Shown here piece by piece: positions 21,422-34,398 of a stretch of 64,000 bases of DNA. Source of the stretch: Paraphysomonas bandaiensis (Eukaryota > Chrysophyceae); assembly GCA_965644295.1 (NCBI GenBank), contig CBFFRP010000234.1, positions 1 through 64,000 on the forward strand, written 5' to 3'. A program made the position numbers and the translations under genes. How positions within the stretch are numbered: the stretch's first letter is position 1; each line of letters begins with the position of its first letter. Under the pieces are notes generated by a model, which was given only the letters and a program-made list of their open reading frames with translations, had not been told where the DNA came from and ran no database searches.

Positions 21422-22508
21422 CCCTCCACAAAGTTGAACTCGCACCTTCTCGTGGTGTTCTGAAGGATAAATACCGGAGATATTTCTCCTGGAACCTAAC
21501 GTGAGTCGCATATAGTCAGCAGATACTATTTTGCCCACTCTAAAGTCGAGGTAATACCAAAACCTGGTGAAATGTTTAAAACCTGGTGAAATATTTGATG
21601 ATGGTCGGAAAAGTGTTTAAATATGGAATGCACAATAACTAACTATATGAAGATATTAACTGTGTGAAGATATTGTTTATAATATATTTTACTACTTTCT
21701 TGCATATTACTTCAGTTTCATTTTTTTCGCCGATTTACACACATATATTATACAGTTCAAGCTATTTCGTCAAACATAATATGAAGCTATTCTTTGTACG
21801 ATACCCGATCACTACGTCGACGTTTTCCGGTCACAACATTCTCAGATGAGAGAGAGCCTTGATCCACCCATTCGATTGTAGGCTCTGTCACTATTTCCCA
21901 TTGCTGTTTTTTAGTCCTTTCCTCTGACGAAGTTACTGTATATATTATAATATATAACGTTTACATAATAATCATATTATTATATAATATATATACTAAC
22001 CTTTTATGTGCCTCAAGTAACTTGCCGCTAGGTTGTTATCATATACTGTCCATCATTATATTTTTTGATATCGTAAGTATTGTCGCTGTGTACCTGAGTA
22101 TATATATATATATCTCTTACATTTATTGATTAAATATATGTGTGACGCATGTCGCTGCTTACCTCAGAAATAATACCCCTTAAATTGTGTATGTTAGAAA
22201 CTATAGTTCGTTAACTGCGAATGTTGATGACTAACGATGACAATCTGATTCTGGGTCTGACACTTGTTCTTCAACCTCATAGCCAAATGCTGGTGTGGTA
22301 CAACAAGGGACACCAATAAGTGTCACTTGTGTAGACGTATTTGGGCCGTGACGAATAAACATGCATCCGGGAACACACCCACCTCAAGGGCATCCGGGGT
22401 ATTGGGCTTCCTACTGAAGTCAAGCATCCGAGATGAGTTCACCTTAAGGAATTTAAAATCCTGAAGTCAGCAGATGTCAGGTATATCAACAATCTGCTTT
22501 CTCACTGT
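21422..22508 (-). repeat. inverted repeat, arm B, interrupted by an insertion
   Basis: Reverse-complement copy of arm A, split into 21422-21541 and about 22268-22508. The break falls in the block that in arm A reads GGCTATGAGTGGGCAG. Several substitutions and small gaps separate the arms, so they are an old pair rather than a fresh palindrome. The 420-bp spacer between the arms (21017-21421) is AT-rich and anonymous. Confidence 0.75.
21542..22267. mobile_element. ~725-bp insertion inside arm B
   Basis: Sequence absent from arm A interrupts arm B. Its left end has two copies of AAAACCTGGTGAAAT near 21557 and 21578. Flanks TTTTGCCCACTC and TTGTTCTTCAACCTC are both related to the single TTGTTCTGCCCACTC expected from arm A, suggesting a degenerate ~14-16-bp target duplication. 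The interior is very AT-rich and carries no gene. Confidence 0.45.
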
Positions 22509-22857
22509 GTTTGCTGTAACTTTTCAATGAATGTGTTGAACGAACACTGGTGTGAAGCAATGTTCCCTTCTGAGGGATATACTTTATTGCTATATATTGC
22601 TATAAGCCTATATTGAACAAGTGTAACTAAATGGTTGTTATTTACCACTAATCGGGCCAATCATTGAAAAGTAATGGCTATCTCTTACTGTTGGTTTATA
22701 ATGCATTGCATTTGCATTGGTGCATGAGTCGCTATAAATGCATTCTATACGTGTACGTGCGTTGTACAGACATGGGGAACACATGCTACGTGCTAGTATC
22801 TGCTGCTCCACCTTGGTGCTTGTGGTGACGCACAAGACGCTTTTTCGTAGCGTTAAA

Positions 22858-22945
22858 GGGTAGGATATCAGAGTTAAGCACTAAATTAGTTCTGACTTTC
22901 TAACACATATTGTAAATAATAAGGCATTCACTACTATCTTATTAC
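22858..22945 (+). repeat. dispersed ~80-bp repeat, copy 2
   Basis: Same family and orientation as 15825-15905: GTAGGATATCAGAGTTAAGC is identical in both copies; the following bases differ at a few sites. Confidence 0.6.
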
Positions 22946-23125
22946 TTTTCGGTCATACTTCTTCGATACGATGTAATATTTATACTGGCAATGGATATGG
23001 GCGATGCCATATCACAACACGAAGCTCGACAGCGAATTAAAACTAACTGGTTGAACTGCACCCATCAATATATCATTACAGAACATCAATCAGCCAAAGT
23101 CTAATATTCGCTATATATTATTAAT

Positions 23126-25059
23126 TCATATCCCATCCAATGTCGCTTCAATTTCATTTGATTGACGATGAATATGGGTTTCATGCTGCACTAGTATATT
23201 ATGCAACTCTTGTGGCATGGAATAGCCTATTTCATTTAAAACTGTTCTGATTCTTTCGATAAGAGAAGGTTTTTTCTCCGAGGATTTCTCTAATTTCAAG
23301 AGCTGCACGTAACACTCAATGAGCAGAACTCCCACTTGGGAGTTTTCCCTAGCTCCCGATCTAAACAAAGATTCTGCAATATCAACAGATTTTGCAGCCA
23401 TGTCATACGCCTCTCTGAATTCCCCCCTACTGCTTAGTATTTCTGCCATAAGGGAGTACGAAAGAATTCTGTTCCGAACATACGTCTCGTAATCTGCTGA
23501 CCCTGGGGGCACATCTGCGATGGCTAGAGATTTCTCCATCGCGCGACGGGAAGTAATAAGGGCCTTGTCTAGCATTCCCAAGCGTCGACACATGCGAGCG
23601 ATAGTGCCCAGCGCGGTTGACTGTCGGTACAACACGGGTCTTCGGTCAGATGTAGGTCTATCGGCTAGGGCCTCTAGCACAATTTCCAGGAGAGATATAA
23701 CCTATGCATCGAGAAAATAAGCAATACTGCCGGGTGATTCTCAGAATCTCACCTTTTCACCCTTTTCTACGGCCTCGGGAGAATCCGGAGATAACAAGAA
23801 GGAGTCATGAAGATTCTTGGTCATATGATCGGAGAAGTAAAGTCTCTCATTTGGGGGACTCATTTTGGACGCCCGCTCCACTAGCTTGTAGTTTTGGTCG
23901 AAATGATCCACGCATATATCAATATTACCCACCACGACGTCCCTACCAACACTACAGAGCGAAGAGGTTTCTTCATGTAAGTGCTGGAAACAATCGTTAA
24001 GTCGATTCACAAACTCCACGCGCTTTTGAAGAGTCGCTTTACTGCGACTTCCGGCTGGTGGTGCTTCATATGCAAGCATCGAGCACTTCTCTCTCCTCTC
24101 TATGATGCGGCTTTCGAGTACGTCCTGGGCAACTCCTGCAATCACACTCCGTGAGAGACCATACCGATAGGTATCTACACTTGCTCCATTGTCCTGCGAG
24201 CAGGCATTTGCTGCCGCAAGCTGAAACACTCTGTCTCGGATAGTGTTACTTTCCCCCACAAGGTGAAGAATTTTGGAGGAGTCATCGTAGGTAGCGTACA
24301 CAGGAAACTCTGTATTGATGTCTCCGGGTGGCAAAACCGCAATCTTTTTTCTTGATCGCTGGGTGCTCTGCAACTTAGTGTATAGATCGTTAAATGCGTG
24401 TTGATCACAGTCAAATACATATCGGGCCTCCCACCATGTCCTGAAAAACTGGTATGCCCACTTGGTGTTACGTACAATCATGAAGCCCGTGTTCCCTATG
24501 TCTGATGTGTCAGCAGATAGTATCAAATCTGCTGAATGATGCATATCTGCAACTGCCTCTATAGCAAACTTAGAATCCATTATTATTAAGTCCGCGTCCA
24601 TTGCTACCAGCAGCTTGGCATCTCTAGCCCAGCCGTCTTGTGGGTCGAACGCATCTAACACAGCTGCAATACAAGACGTAAAACAACACTCATGCATGAA
24701 CCACACCCGCTACCTGCGATCTTGTTCCATCTCCTGTCCTCAGGGAAGAAGTCAGAGGCGGAGTCCTCAGAGAGGAAGTTTATCTTGTAACCGTGCATCT
24801 CCGCATAGTGGGTGTTGAGTAGTAAGGCCGGGGCGGCATATGACCATATGTCCGTCGAAGCAAATACAACAAATGCAACAGTTGATTTATCTATCTGGCT
24901 GTTGTGGAAGGAGTAGACAGACGGGGAGGACTCCACGCACTCTACAGTGTCAGACCAGAGGCCCAGGGAACTACAGCATGATGAGAGTATGCTGTGTGAT
25001 GAGATAACAGGATGGATTGAACATATACAAGTGAGAGAGAGGAGAAGAGAGAGCATCAT
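23126..25059 (-). CDS. GT34-like (GMA12/MNN10-type) glycosyltransferase with helical C-terminal region
   Basis: Three exons: 25059-24714, 24663-23753 and 23701-23126; 1,833 nt, 610 residues, phases consistent. It starts MMLSLLLSLTCICSIHPVISS, a signal peptide or type II anchor as expected of Golgi transferases. Domain landmarks: TVAFVVFASTD, a YAEMHGYKINFL segment (nascent-sugar-donor fold), the DxD-type metal site LLVAMDADLIIMD, then ADLILSADTSDIGNTGFMIV and the WAYQFFRTWWEAR block typical of the galactosyl/mannosyl GMA12/MNN10 family, and CDQHAFNDL. The C-terminal ~300 residues, including the third exon, are helical, with TPR-like features (ALITSRRAMEKSLAIA, AYDMAAKSVDIAESL). Donor and acceptor sugars are unknown. 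A CATA array lies ~65 bp upstream of the ATG. Confidence 0.78.
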
Positions 25060-25124
25060 GAGGCGTATGGATAGATAGATACACGCATGAGAGCAGAGTG
25101 GACTTTGAAGAGTGGACGAACTAC

Positions 25125-25410
25125 ACATACATACATACATACATACATACATACATACATACATACATACATACATACATACATACATACATACATACAT
25201 ACATACATACATACATACATACATACATACATACATACATACATACATACATACATACATACATACATACATACATACATACATACATACATACATACAT
25301 ACATACATACATACATACATACATACATACATACATACATACATACATACATACATACATACATACATACATACATACATACATACATACATACATACAT
25401 ACATACATAC
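25125..25410. repeat. tetranucleotide microsatellite (ACAT)n, ~71 units
   Basis: Uninterrupted ACAT/CATA repeat of about 286 bp, on the same strand and of the same motif as the array at 17161-17752, and likewise within 70 bp upstream of a minus-strand start codon. Confidence 0.97.
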
Positions 25411-26906
25411 ACTGCTGTACATGCCTGCCTAAATTACATGCTTGAATGCATAAAAAATCAGGGATCCTCAAAATCGGGGTATTTTTGGTATATCGTAAAC
25501 TGATTGCATAAAAACAAGCAACAGCAGGCAGATCTGGCCACTGAGAGGATGACACGCCTGGCTCAATGGACCTCTGGGCCTTCCCATATCTATAAGCTGC
25601 ACATCTATACTACTATGTTGTTCTTATCGCTCTATCCGACAACTCCACGATCATCTTCTCTCCATAAACAGCATGTCATTGGCCTCATCATGCATCTGTG
25701 TGGCCAAGATATGGACAGCAGCAGGTAGCTCATGCAGTGCACCTGAACACGAGATAGCCTCGACACCTACTGCAGGAGGAAGTCACCTGTGTGTGCTTCA
25801 GTGATCCCCTTACCCCACACTACACACGCACCCAGAGTGCTAAATTGCTAATCTCAAGTGACCGCCTTCAACAGCAATTGCAAAGCACAGCCCAGAGCAG
25901 AATGCACAGTAAGAGTACCTTTTAATCGTTGCTCTCGATAAAATTTCAGTTCGGTGTCATGTTATATCGTGTTCATTTAGGTTAAAGTGTCTCAGTGGTT
26001 AATGCGCTTTTATGTAACCATTTTTATGTAGATTAAAGCGTTTATGTAATGTAGGCGGGCATACTTTGAATGTGTAAGTTTATAGATATGGTATCTAGAT
26101 ATTTACTACGATTCTACAGTTCATCTCTCCTCTTATATTCTGAGTAACGTAAGTGTAAGATCGCAACACGAACGACACTTTGCCTGCAACATGTAGTTTA
26201 GTTTAGTGTACTATTCCCTATATGCGTATAACGTACTCAGGAGTTGGTGTGGGCCTAATTTGTTCAACATATCTTATTGTACATCAAGTTGTCATTTTCA
26301 GACAGTGTGTTGAGAGGTATAGGTTGTGAAGGGCGAGGATAGAAGCTGTACGCATGGGGAGTATTATTTACCCTCATACGTTATCGTATCTGGAATATGC
26401 GTACTCTGTAATGTGTTCTGGGGAAAATAACATACTTAGAGCATTTGGCCGTCAGCTATTTACATATGTCATGTCGTACAGCTATAACAGTTGTAGATAT
26501 GTAGAGAATGTAATGCTGAGCACGTTCAATAAAATTTTATTCTCTATAACCCGCCTGCTGTATAGAGGGTTCAATAATGAAAAGTAAACAAATGTCGCCT
26601 ATTATTAATACGCCCTAGAGCTCATATGAAAATATAACTTAAACCATTCTATTTCTATAGAAAATAATATATGACCTGCGGTCGGTGGTATCTACAATAA
26701 GAAATGTAAAATCTACGAAAAAAATTTTCGATTAGGGAGTGTATTTTCGGTTCAGAGAGTCAAGAATTGGACTCATACATATGACTTTTTTGATCTTCAC
26801 GATTAAATTCGTAACGAAATTATGGGTGGTGAGGAGATTGTGGACGGAACGGTTTCCTAATTCATAGCCGAAAAATATTATGAATTTCAGAGGAATTCAA
26901 GGAGTA
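25411..26906. other. intergenic, no gene seen
   Basis: About 1.5 kb between the glycosyltransferase 5' side and the 3' end of the channel gene. Short open frames (for example 26354-26587) lack family features and look random. Confidence 0.5.
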
Positions 26907-29900
26907 TTAGGACCTGGATTCCCCAAGAAGTGGCCAACTTTGGGCTCGACGTATTCCAGTACCAACAGTGACAAGGGGTTTGTCAGTGGTCACACCGACA
27001 GCTACGTGTGAGAGATGTGGGGCTGATAGGTGTCGGACTATCTTATTACTGCTGGGACGAACACCAACAAATCCAGGACTAATATTAGAGGACGTAGAAC
27101 TATTCTCCCGAACTGCTAATGGTTGGGTAGTGAAGTTGTTCTGGTTCACGAGAGTGTGGTTATAATTCATATTGGTCAGCTGTGCCAGAGAAGTGGGCAG
27201 CGAGGACAACGTGCGAGAACGCAGAAGAGGAAGGCTGCAAGTTGTGGACTTTCCCGTTTTAGAATACTTTTCGTCACCGAGAATAGTGCGAGTGCTTGAT
27301 ACTTCTGTAGGGAGCCAACGTGCTCGACTGTCTTGATGAAAAAAGAGGAACGGCCTCGCTGATGTCAGTTCGGTAGAGAGATCTACGTACTCTTGAGAAG
27401 ATACAATGGCTTCATTTGCTGATCCAATACTTTCACGGGATAATTGCTTATGGATCTTTCGGTCAACCGACGACTCCCACGACGACATTGTGATTCCAGA
27501 TATACATGATTTCTGTGAGGCCTCTCTGTGGAAGGTAGGAGAAAATAAAAAAGAGGGTCTTAGTGGAGCTAACCAAGAGGAATGACGCGACATCTCACTA
27601 TTTTCGACATCGCTATGCATAGATTTTATTGAACTTTTCTTCAATTTAATATGCGTCATAGAACAGCTCTTCTCATGTCTTTTCTCATGTCGCTCAGACA
27701 CCACTCCACCCGTTTTCACTTCATGCCCTGATAAAGCTTCATCCTTCCCGATAGACTTAAAGCGATCACATCCGAGCTTTTTATCCGTCCTTGAGCGAAA
27801 GAACGTACAAGTAGAATTGGACCGACAAAATTTCCTTGGAGTGGAATTAATGTCCGTAGTACCTTGCTCTGGAGAGCTAGCCGACGACGTGGTGTTCGCA
27901 GATGCATCCCAGAGAATTCTCCGCAGAGAAATCTTTCTGAGGGTTGGGTTTTCCTCCCTTTTAACTTTTCTACTTCGTTGGATAACTTCGGAGATAATGC
28001 TGTGTAACTTTTCGCGTGATTGCTTTCCTCTCCACATAGCCTATGCACAGTAACAATTAGTCGCCTATAAAGTGATGAACCATCCATACCTGAATTGCCA
28101 TGGCGCTGTTAAACTCTACTGACAAGTCTATCTCAGTAAATACTTCATCTTTCATCTTTGTCTCTAACTTTTTGATCGTCTTGTGCCTTGTCATCTTTCG
28201 CATACAATACAGCAGCTCCTGTCTTTGCTGATTGGACATAGCTGTAATACTATTTGCGCCCTTCGTTTTAAACTGAGATCGGCGCACCAATGCAGCGATA
28301 ACGTCGACGAAATACACACGCCCTCTAGAATCTTCTTTCAAGTCCAGGCTTCGGATAAACGAAAGAATAAAGTTGCGATAGAGCTGACGCTGTCTACTGT
28401 CTCCCAAAGCAAGGTTGGTCTCCGGGAGATTACTTATGCCAAGTGGGGAGGGAATTGTGTGAATCAACTTCACCAATGCATAGCACGGAAGTCTGTCCTT
28501 GTCTTCAACACTAAGTTCGTCATGAATTTGTGCCCAAATCTCAATGAAGTCTTGTAAGTTTTTTTGCTGAACTTTGTTTGGGTCCGCGGCAAGTGCGGCC
28601 TCAAAATTCTCCAAAATAACAGCAATAAATAAGTTAAGCATCATGTATCTGCAAGTGATAAGGAACAGAGCAAAATATGGGACGGCTACATAATAACCCC
28701 GGTTTCGCAGGTAGTGCATGATATCATTCCAATTTTCGCCAGTCATACAGCGAAAAAGCAAAAGCATCGTTGACCCGAAATGTTCAAAATTGTTGTATTT
28801 AGTAAACAAATCACCATCTCGCTTCGCCGTCCCAAAGATATTCATTCCTGTGATGGTAAATACGAAAAACGTCAAAAACAGCAAAGAGCCAACGTTGAGA
28901 AGAGAAGGAAGTGAGAAAATAAGTGTTTTCAACAAAATAATTAGATTCTTCGAGCTTTTCACTAGTCGTAAAATACGCCCAATGCGCAGTACGCGAAAGA
29001 TAGTCACATTGACAATAATGGACATCCCAGATACATCCAATATTGCACAAACAACAATCAAAACGTCAAATCTATTCCAGTTATTTTTCGAAAAATGATA
29101 GAAACCAACCGCAAGAAAGCGGAACAAAAGTTCAACGCTAAATATCAGAGTGAACATGACATCCAAGTAATAAACAACATCCGTCATCAATGCCGGCTGA
29201 TTGTAGTGTATAACAGTCATCAGAAATATGTTCAGCAGTATTACCACATCCATGACTAACACAAATCTTGGATTTTGAACAAGGAAGTATATTGGTCGCT
29301 GTAAACCACACATATCTGTCTCCGAAGGCACTGGTGCCTGATTTTGAGGGCGAGCTGACATAGCCACTTTAAGGTCACTCAGCCACTTCTGCTGCTCTTC
29401 TGTCAGAAAAACACTACCTTTGTCTAGCATTCTCGCCCTGTTAAATTTGTGCACAATAATGCCAACAAAAAGATTCGTAATGAAAAAGGATCCAACAATG
29501 ATGAACGAAATAAAATATAAAGCATAGAACCTTGAGTTGTTAATCACAGGGTGATGAGTTTTATTTTCGACAATATCCATAGCGGGATACATGATGTCCG
29601 TCCATCCCTCCATCGTTGAGAGCTCAAACAAAGTTAGAAGAGCATTCCCAATGTTGTCAAAATTAGATGTTGCAGTTTTCCATTCAAGTTGGGCATCATA
29701 TCCACCAGAATTCGTTACATGGCCAGTACAGTTCACCATATCCAACGAGTACCGAAACTCATCTTCGTAATTAGAATTTTCAGAGCTGTCCCAACTACCC
29801 GTCGCTTTGCAGGAATATAAACGGCCACGAAACATGGAAGTTCCCAGGATAGCAAAAGTTAAGAGGAACACACTCACTACGACAACGAAGTTAATAAGAG

Positions 29901-32900
29901 GGGGAATGACAAGTATGATCGCGTTTACAACCGCGCGCATGCCTGGAGAACGAGAAACAACTCGTAGTGGACGCAGAGCACGAAAAATTCTGAAAGACTT
30001 CAAGAACGTCAAGTCAAAAGAACTGAGTGATAATGATAGGACTGATATAACAACAACAACGAAATCCAAAATGTTCCAACCATTTTTCAAATATCCCTGT
30101 GGAGTGTTGTACACACCCATTGCTATCATTTTGACGAGCATTTCCAACGCGAAGAATGTCGTAAAGAATATATCAGAAATGCGAATTGTTAAGCCCAACG
30201 CTGAGCCACTACTGACTCCAGGCTCATCCAGAGCTAAAAATAAACTGAACAGTCATATGAGAAGTACAGCAAATAATCGGTCGCACAGTTTACCTGCTTG
30301 TTACAATCATACACATCACCAATATTTCCGTGTACTTGTGAATTACAATTAGGGCGCAAAAGCGGCGAACAGGACTGTCTCCATAAAATAAGCCAAACGA
30401 CACGTCCTCGAGCATTGCGTTAAGCTCATTGAGCCTTTCGCTCTCCCTAGCTTTTTTCCTTTTCTTTTGTGCCTCTTTCGACGACAGTAGCCACTCAGAT
30501 ATTTGCTCTCCCTGATCCCCTAGCCTATAAAGACTGCGATCATCACAAAAACGGATGTCCCTGTCAGCACTAATTTTTCTGACTCTACAACTGTGTTTCA
30601 TCGAATTCGGTGGGGTACTAGATGAGTTGTTAGAGTACGGAGTAACTACAGATGAACCATCATCGTCATGAAATGGGTCATCATCCTTCTCCATATCATG
30701 TCGCATAACACATACTGGTAAGAGGATACGGCGAAATACAAGCTCTTGTCCCATTGCCACTGCCTGTGCAACTGAGTCTACAACTTTCCGATCAAGGAGT
30801 ATGTCTACCACCTCTACGGCCATAAAACAATCGTTGAAGTATTGGTTACCCCTTCTATATTGTCCACAAACAATGTCACCAAGAACTGCTCTGCGATAGG
30901 CGTCTTCCTGAAGAAAAATATTGCCTTCTTCATTAGCATGCTTCATATCGTCATCCCATCCTCCCCACTTCGACTGTATATAATTCAATTTCCGCCCGGT
31001 ACACACAGACGCCGGGTGCGTGGGCAATGTTCGAACCCGACTGATGCTCTTTCTACTACTAGATTTCCGGCCTAACACAAACTGTACAGAACGCGCGATC
31101 ACCGATTCATCACCGCGTTCATTATCTGAGTCAAAATCGTCGTCAAATAATTCGCCTCCATCAGATGACATCGAGTCGTTACGGTCTCCTCTCTCCTCTT
31201 TTGTTGTTTTATTTCCAGACCAGGATGCTGGTAGTAGATTCTGAATAAACATGTATCCAAAGGCGACCCACACTTTGTGCTTTATTATCTTGAAAAATGC
31301 CCCTGTTACTGTAGACAATACTACTTGAACATCGCGTTGTTGATCTAACTGTTCGTAGTACGAAATTCTGTCCTCCCGATATCGCCCCTCACTAAAATTC
31401 TCCAGAAGAATCGCCAAGAACAGGTTAAGCACAATCATGTTCCCAATTCCGTATACAATCACATAGTATATTCCGCCTATAACTGGGTTGTATTCCATCC
31501 CTCGAAACAACAGGTCGCTCCAATTTTCTCCAGACACCACCTGAAAAGTGGACACGAAGGCTTGGAAAAAGGTATCATAGTTGGCCCGGGGAGTACCATA
31601 CTGAAAGTCGTTGTCATTCAACCTTCCAGCAAACAGAGACATCCCCGCAACGGCACAGACAAAGATATAGAGAAACAAAACAATGCAAAAGTACCCTAAC
31701 CCCGGACCGGACTTAAACACAGCATATACTAGATGTTGAAGGGACTCCCACCTGCTTAAGAGTTTGAATGTACGAAACACTCTTAATGTACGAAATGCAG
31801 AGAGAGCGCTAGCTGTGGTTGAGGTAAAAAGTTCTATCACACTCACTAACACGATCGCCATGTCTAGAATGTTGAACCCAACTCGAAAGAAAGTCGTTAT
31901 GTTCTCAGCCACGATGCGGACTACAAGTTCAATGACGAACAGGACAGTACACGTAGTGTTGATATCGTTCGCAATCGCCTCCGCTTTACCCTCTGCACCA
32001 TTAGCTTCCACGGCTAGAGAAGCGATGTTAAGTACAATAAGTAGTACAACAACCCAATGAAAATTAGTATTATCTGCCAACGACTTTACTCTTTGTTTCA
32101 GATTTGCGTAAAACTTATTCTTTGTGAAAAATACACGACAATTCTGTGGTATGAGCCCGTGGTCTGCCAGCAAGTCCACAAGCGGTGGCAATTGTTTCTT
32201 TATATTAGAAGGCCGGTGAGTAGTGACCCCAGGTGTAAAACCATTGTCTGAAATGTGCACATCCTCGTCAACGGTGTCAATATACGACTGGTATATAACT
32301 GCTATAAGAAGGTTGACCACGAAATAGGAACCCAGAAACACGAGGATCACAAAGTAAGCAGCAGATGCCTCTCCTGATGCATCCATAACTTCGTACATGA
32401 TAGATGACCAACCTTTATAGTATTCTTGAGATAGCTCAGAAATAGAAAACACACCCACCTTCTAGAGATATGAGTACAAAAATAGAAAGAAATGAATTCG
32501 GGGTATTATCGAAGTTTTGGTAGGGGTTAAGATTAGGGTTCGGTCTATTAGTGCCAGGGTAATGGTCCTGACATATCTCGCTCTTTGCACACTGCACTCC
32601 ACTTGTGCGATCCATAGAGCACAGATCATCACTAATTTCGTATGAATTTCCATATGTCTCTTGGACATCCTCGGGGAAGCAACGTTGCCTTAACCTGCCC
32701 ATGTACAGCTGTGTACCAAATATACCTACACTCAGCTTTAAAGGTTGAAGACAAGACAAATATATATACCGAACAGAAGAAATATAAAACTCAGTAGATA
32801 ACCCACACTGATAAGTCGAGGAATTGCATCTAGAACTGCTTTTACAAGTCGTTTCAGACCTTGAACATTGTTAACTGTCTTCAGGACCTGTACAGTGACT

Positions 32901-33680
32901 TATAAGCAAGACACGCAAATAGCGATCACAAACGCACTTTAAGTATACGGATCGCACGAATAAAAGAGAAATTGCTAATAGATGCCACACCAAAGACGGA
33001 AAGCAGCGACGGCAGCCATCCAAGCAAAAGCACGGTGAAATCTAACCTGCGCTAGCCTATTTACTATCTGTATATTAAAACAGCAACAACACCAACCGGT
33101 TCCAGTGATCGAGAAAGTATCCAGCTGGGGATCCTATTACTCCCATTGCTACTAGTTTTATACAAAATTCGGCCAGAAATATAGAATTAAATACAAACTC
33201 TGCAATATTAAACATCTGTAATTAAGTCAGCCAATTGGTTGCTTTAGGACTTAAATCTACTTACGGCGCTGTTTCCATCGTTTAAAGGATTATCAGCCGC
33301 AATGAACAATGCATTCCCAATTATTGAAAGTAAAATAAATCTATCAAATCCTGGATGTAGCAGCAGCTTAACACAGAATACACGAATAGGATTCTCGAGA
33401 TAAAAGCATCCAAGAGTGATTTCATCTAAGACGCTCCATACACTCATGTTGCCTTCATTAAACCACTTGCTAACTTGCTCTACAGTAATTAATTCTGAAG
33501 AAGAGTCTTCGAACTCTGATGTGATCCAATTACGCACTGTGTCATTGCATCAGTAATACATACATGGCGCATAGAATATTTACCCTCAGCCTGGCCTCTC
33601 AGTCTATCCATAAGAGACTTTTGGTATGGTTTAGGTTCCAATCCACCGCCAGGAGAGAGTCGCGTGGCAGGGATATACAT
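26907..33680 (-). CDS. four-domain voltage-gated Ca2+ channel alpha subunit with DEP-like linker
   Basis: Nine exons: 33680-33584, 33536-33265, 33215-33097, 33046-32938, 32887-32770, 32725-32459, 32412-30294, 30244-28090 and 28040-26907; 6,390 nt, 2,129 residues, every junction GT-AG and in phase. Four repeats of six helices plus pore loop. S4 sensors: FSFIRAIRILK, LSAFRTLRVFRTFK, FLKSFRIFRALRPLR, VTIFRVLRIGRILR. Selectivity filters SLEGW (Glu ~327), SGENW (~620), TMEGW (~1244), TGENW (~1535) form an EEEE ring, as in CaV channels rather than DEKA sodium channels. Residues ~815-900 of the II-III linker resemble a DEP domain (YFNDCFMAVEVVDILL, AVAMGQELV). After domain IV come a CaV-like pre-IQ region (HTIPSPLGIS) and an IQ-like AIQAMWRGKQSREK at the exon 8/9 junction (~1750), then a ~375-residue Ser-rich tail. 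Expected in the plasma or ciliary membrane. Confidence 0.93.
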
Positions 33681-34398
33681 CGTAATAGAATGTTTTCGTC
33701 TCTCAATAATTCTCTGAGTATCTCCTGTTTGATCTAATTACTTCCACCGCACTCGTTAACATCATTGATTTATTCACACAGCACCTCATTGGTACAGAGC
33801 CAAGCACATTCATCAATGAACGGGATCGGACGTCTTTCCTACTCGACTAGATAAGAAGATTATATCGTTCTTCATGCAGTTTGTTCACTGCGAGTTGATG
33901 TGATTTAATGGGCGGGTATCAAATCTGAGAGAAATTAGATGAAGAAGTGTCGAATAGAATTCCTACACCACCTCCAATCAGATGTCTACAATATGTAATA
34001 GAGAGAATCCACTGGGACGAGGATATCCTGTATTTTTAGAATTAAAGTTGTTGTTTGTTCAATAATATGGGGTTTTTATGAATAAATGTTGGTATAGATG
34101 TACGAGTATATCCATATGACACACTACTGGAGCTGCTATGGGGTGTGTGGGCAGTAGGAACTGCACACAGCAGTATGATCCACAGCACAGAGCATGCCAT
34201 ATGGTTGATGCGTATATGTATACACACACAGAAGCTCTAGATGATCGCATTGTATCACATCACTTAACATAACTCCACAACAACACCACCACCACTACAA
34301 CCCTATCCCCACCAAACCCCGGTGCATCTTATTGCCTCCCAACAGACAGTTTAATACCTAGCTATCCTCCCTCCATAAGCGAGCTGTGCTGTATAGTA
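33681..34398. promoter_or_regulatory. putative divergent promoter region, channel / ORMDL
   Basis: 718-bp gap between two divergent start codons. It contains a CA/AC-rich tract (ACAACAACACCACCACCACT near 34271) close to the ORMDL start. No defined regulatory site identified. Confidence 0.4.

Noticed and set aside
25975-26050. tRNA-like D-arm wording (CTCAGTGGTTAATGCGC).
   Set aside because: No acceptor stem, anticodon arm or GGTTCGAATCC-type T arm follows at the right distance.
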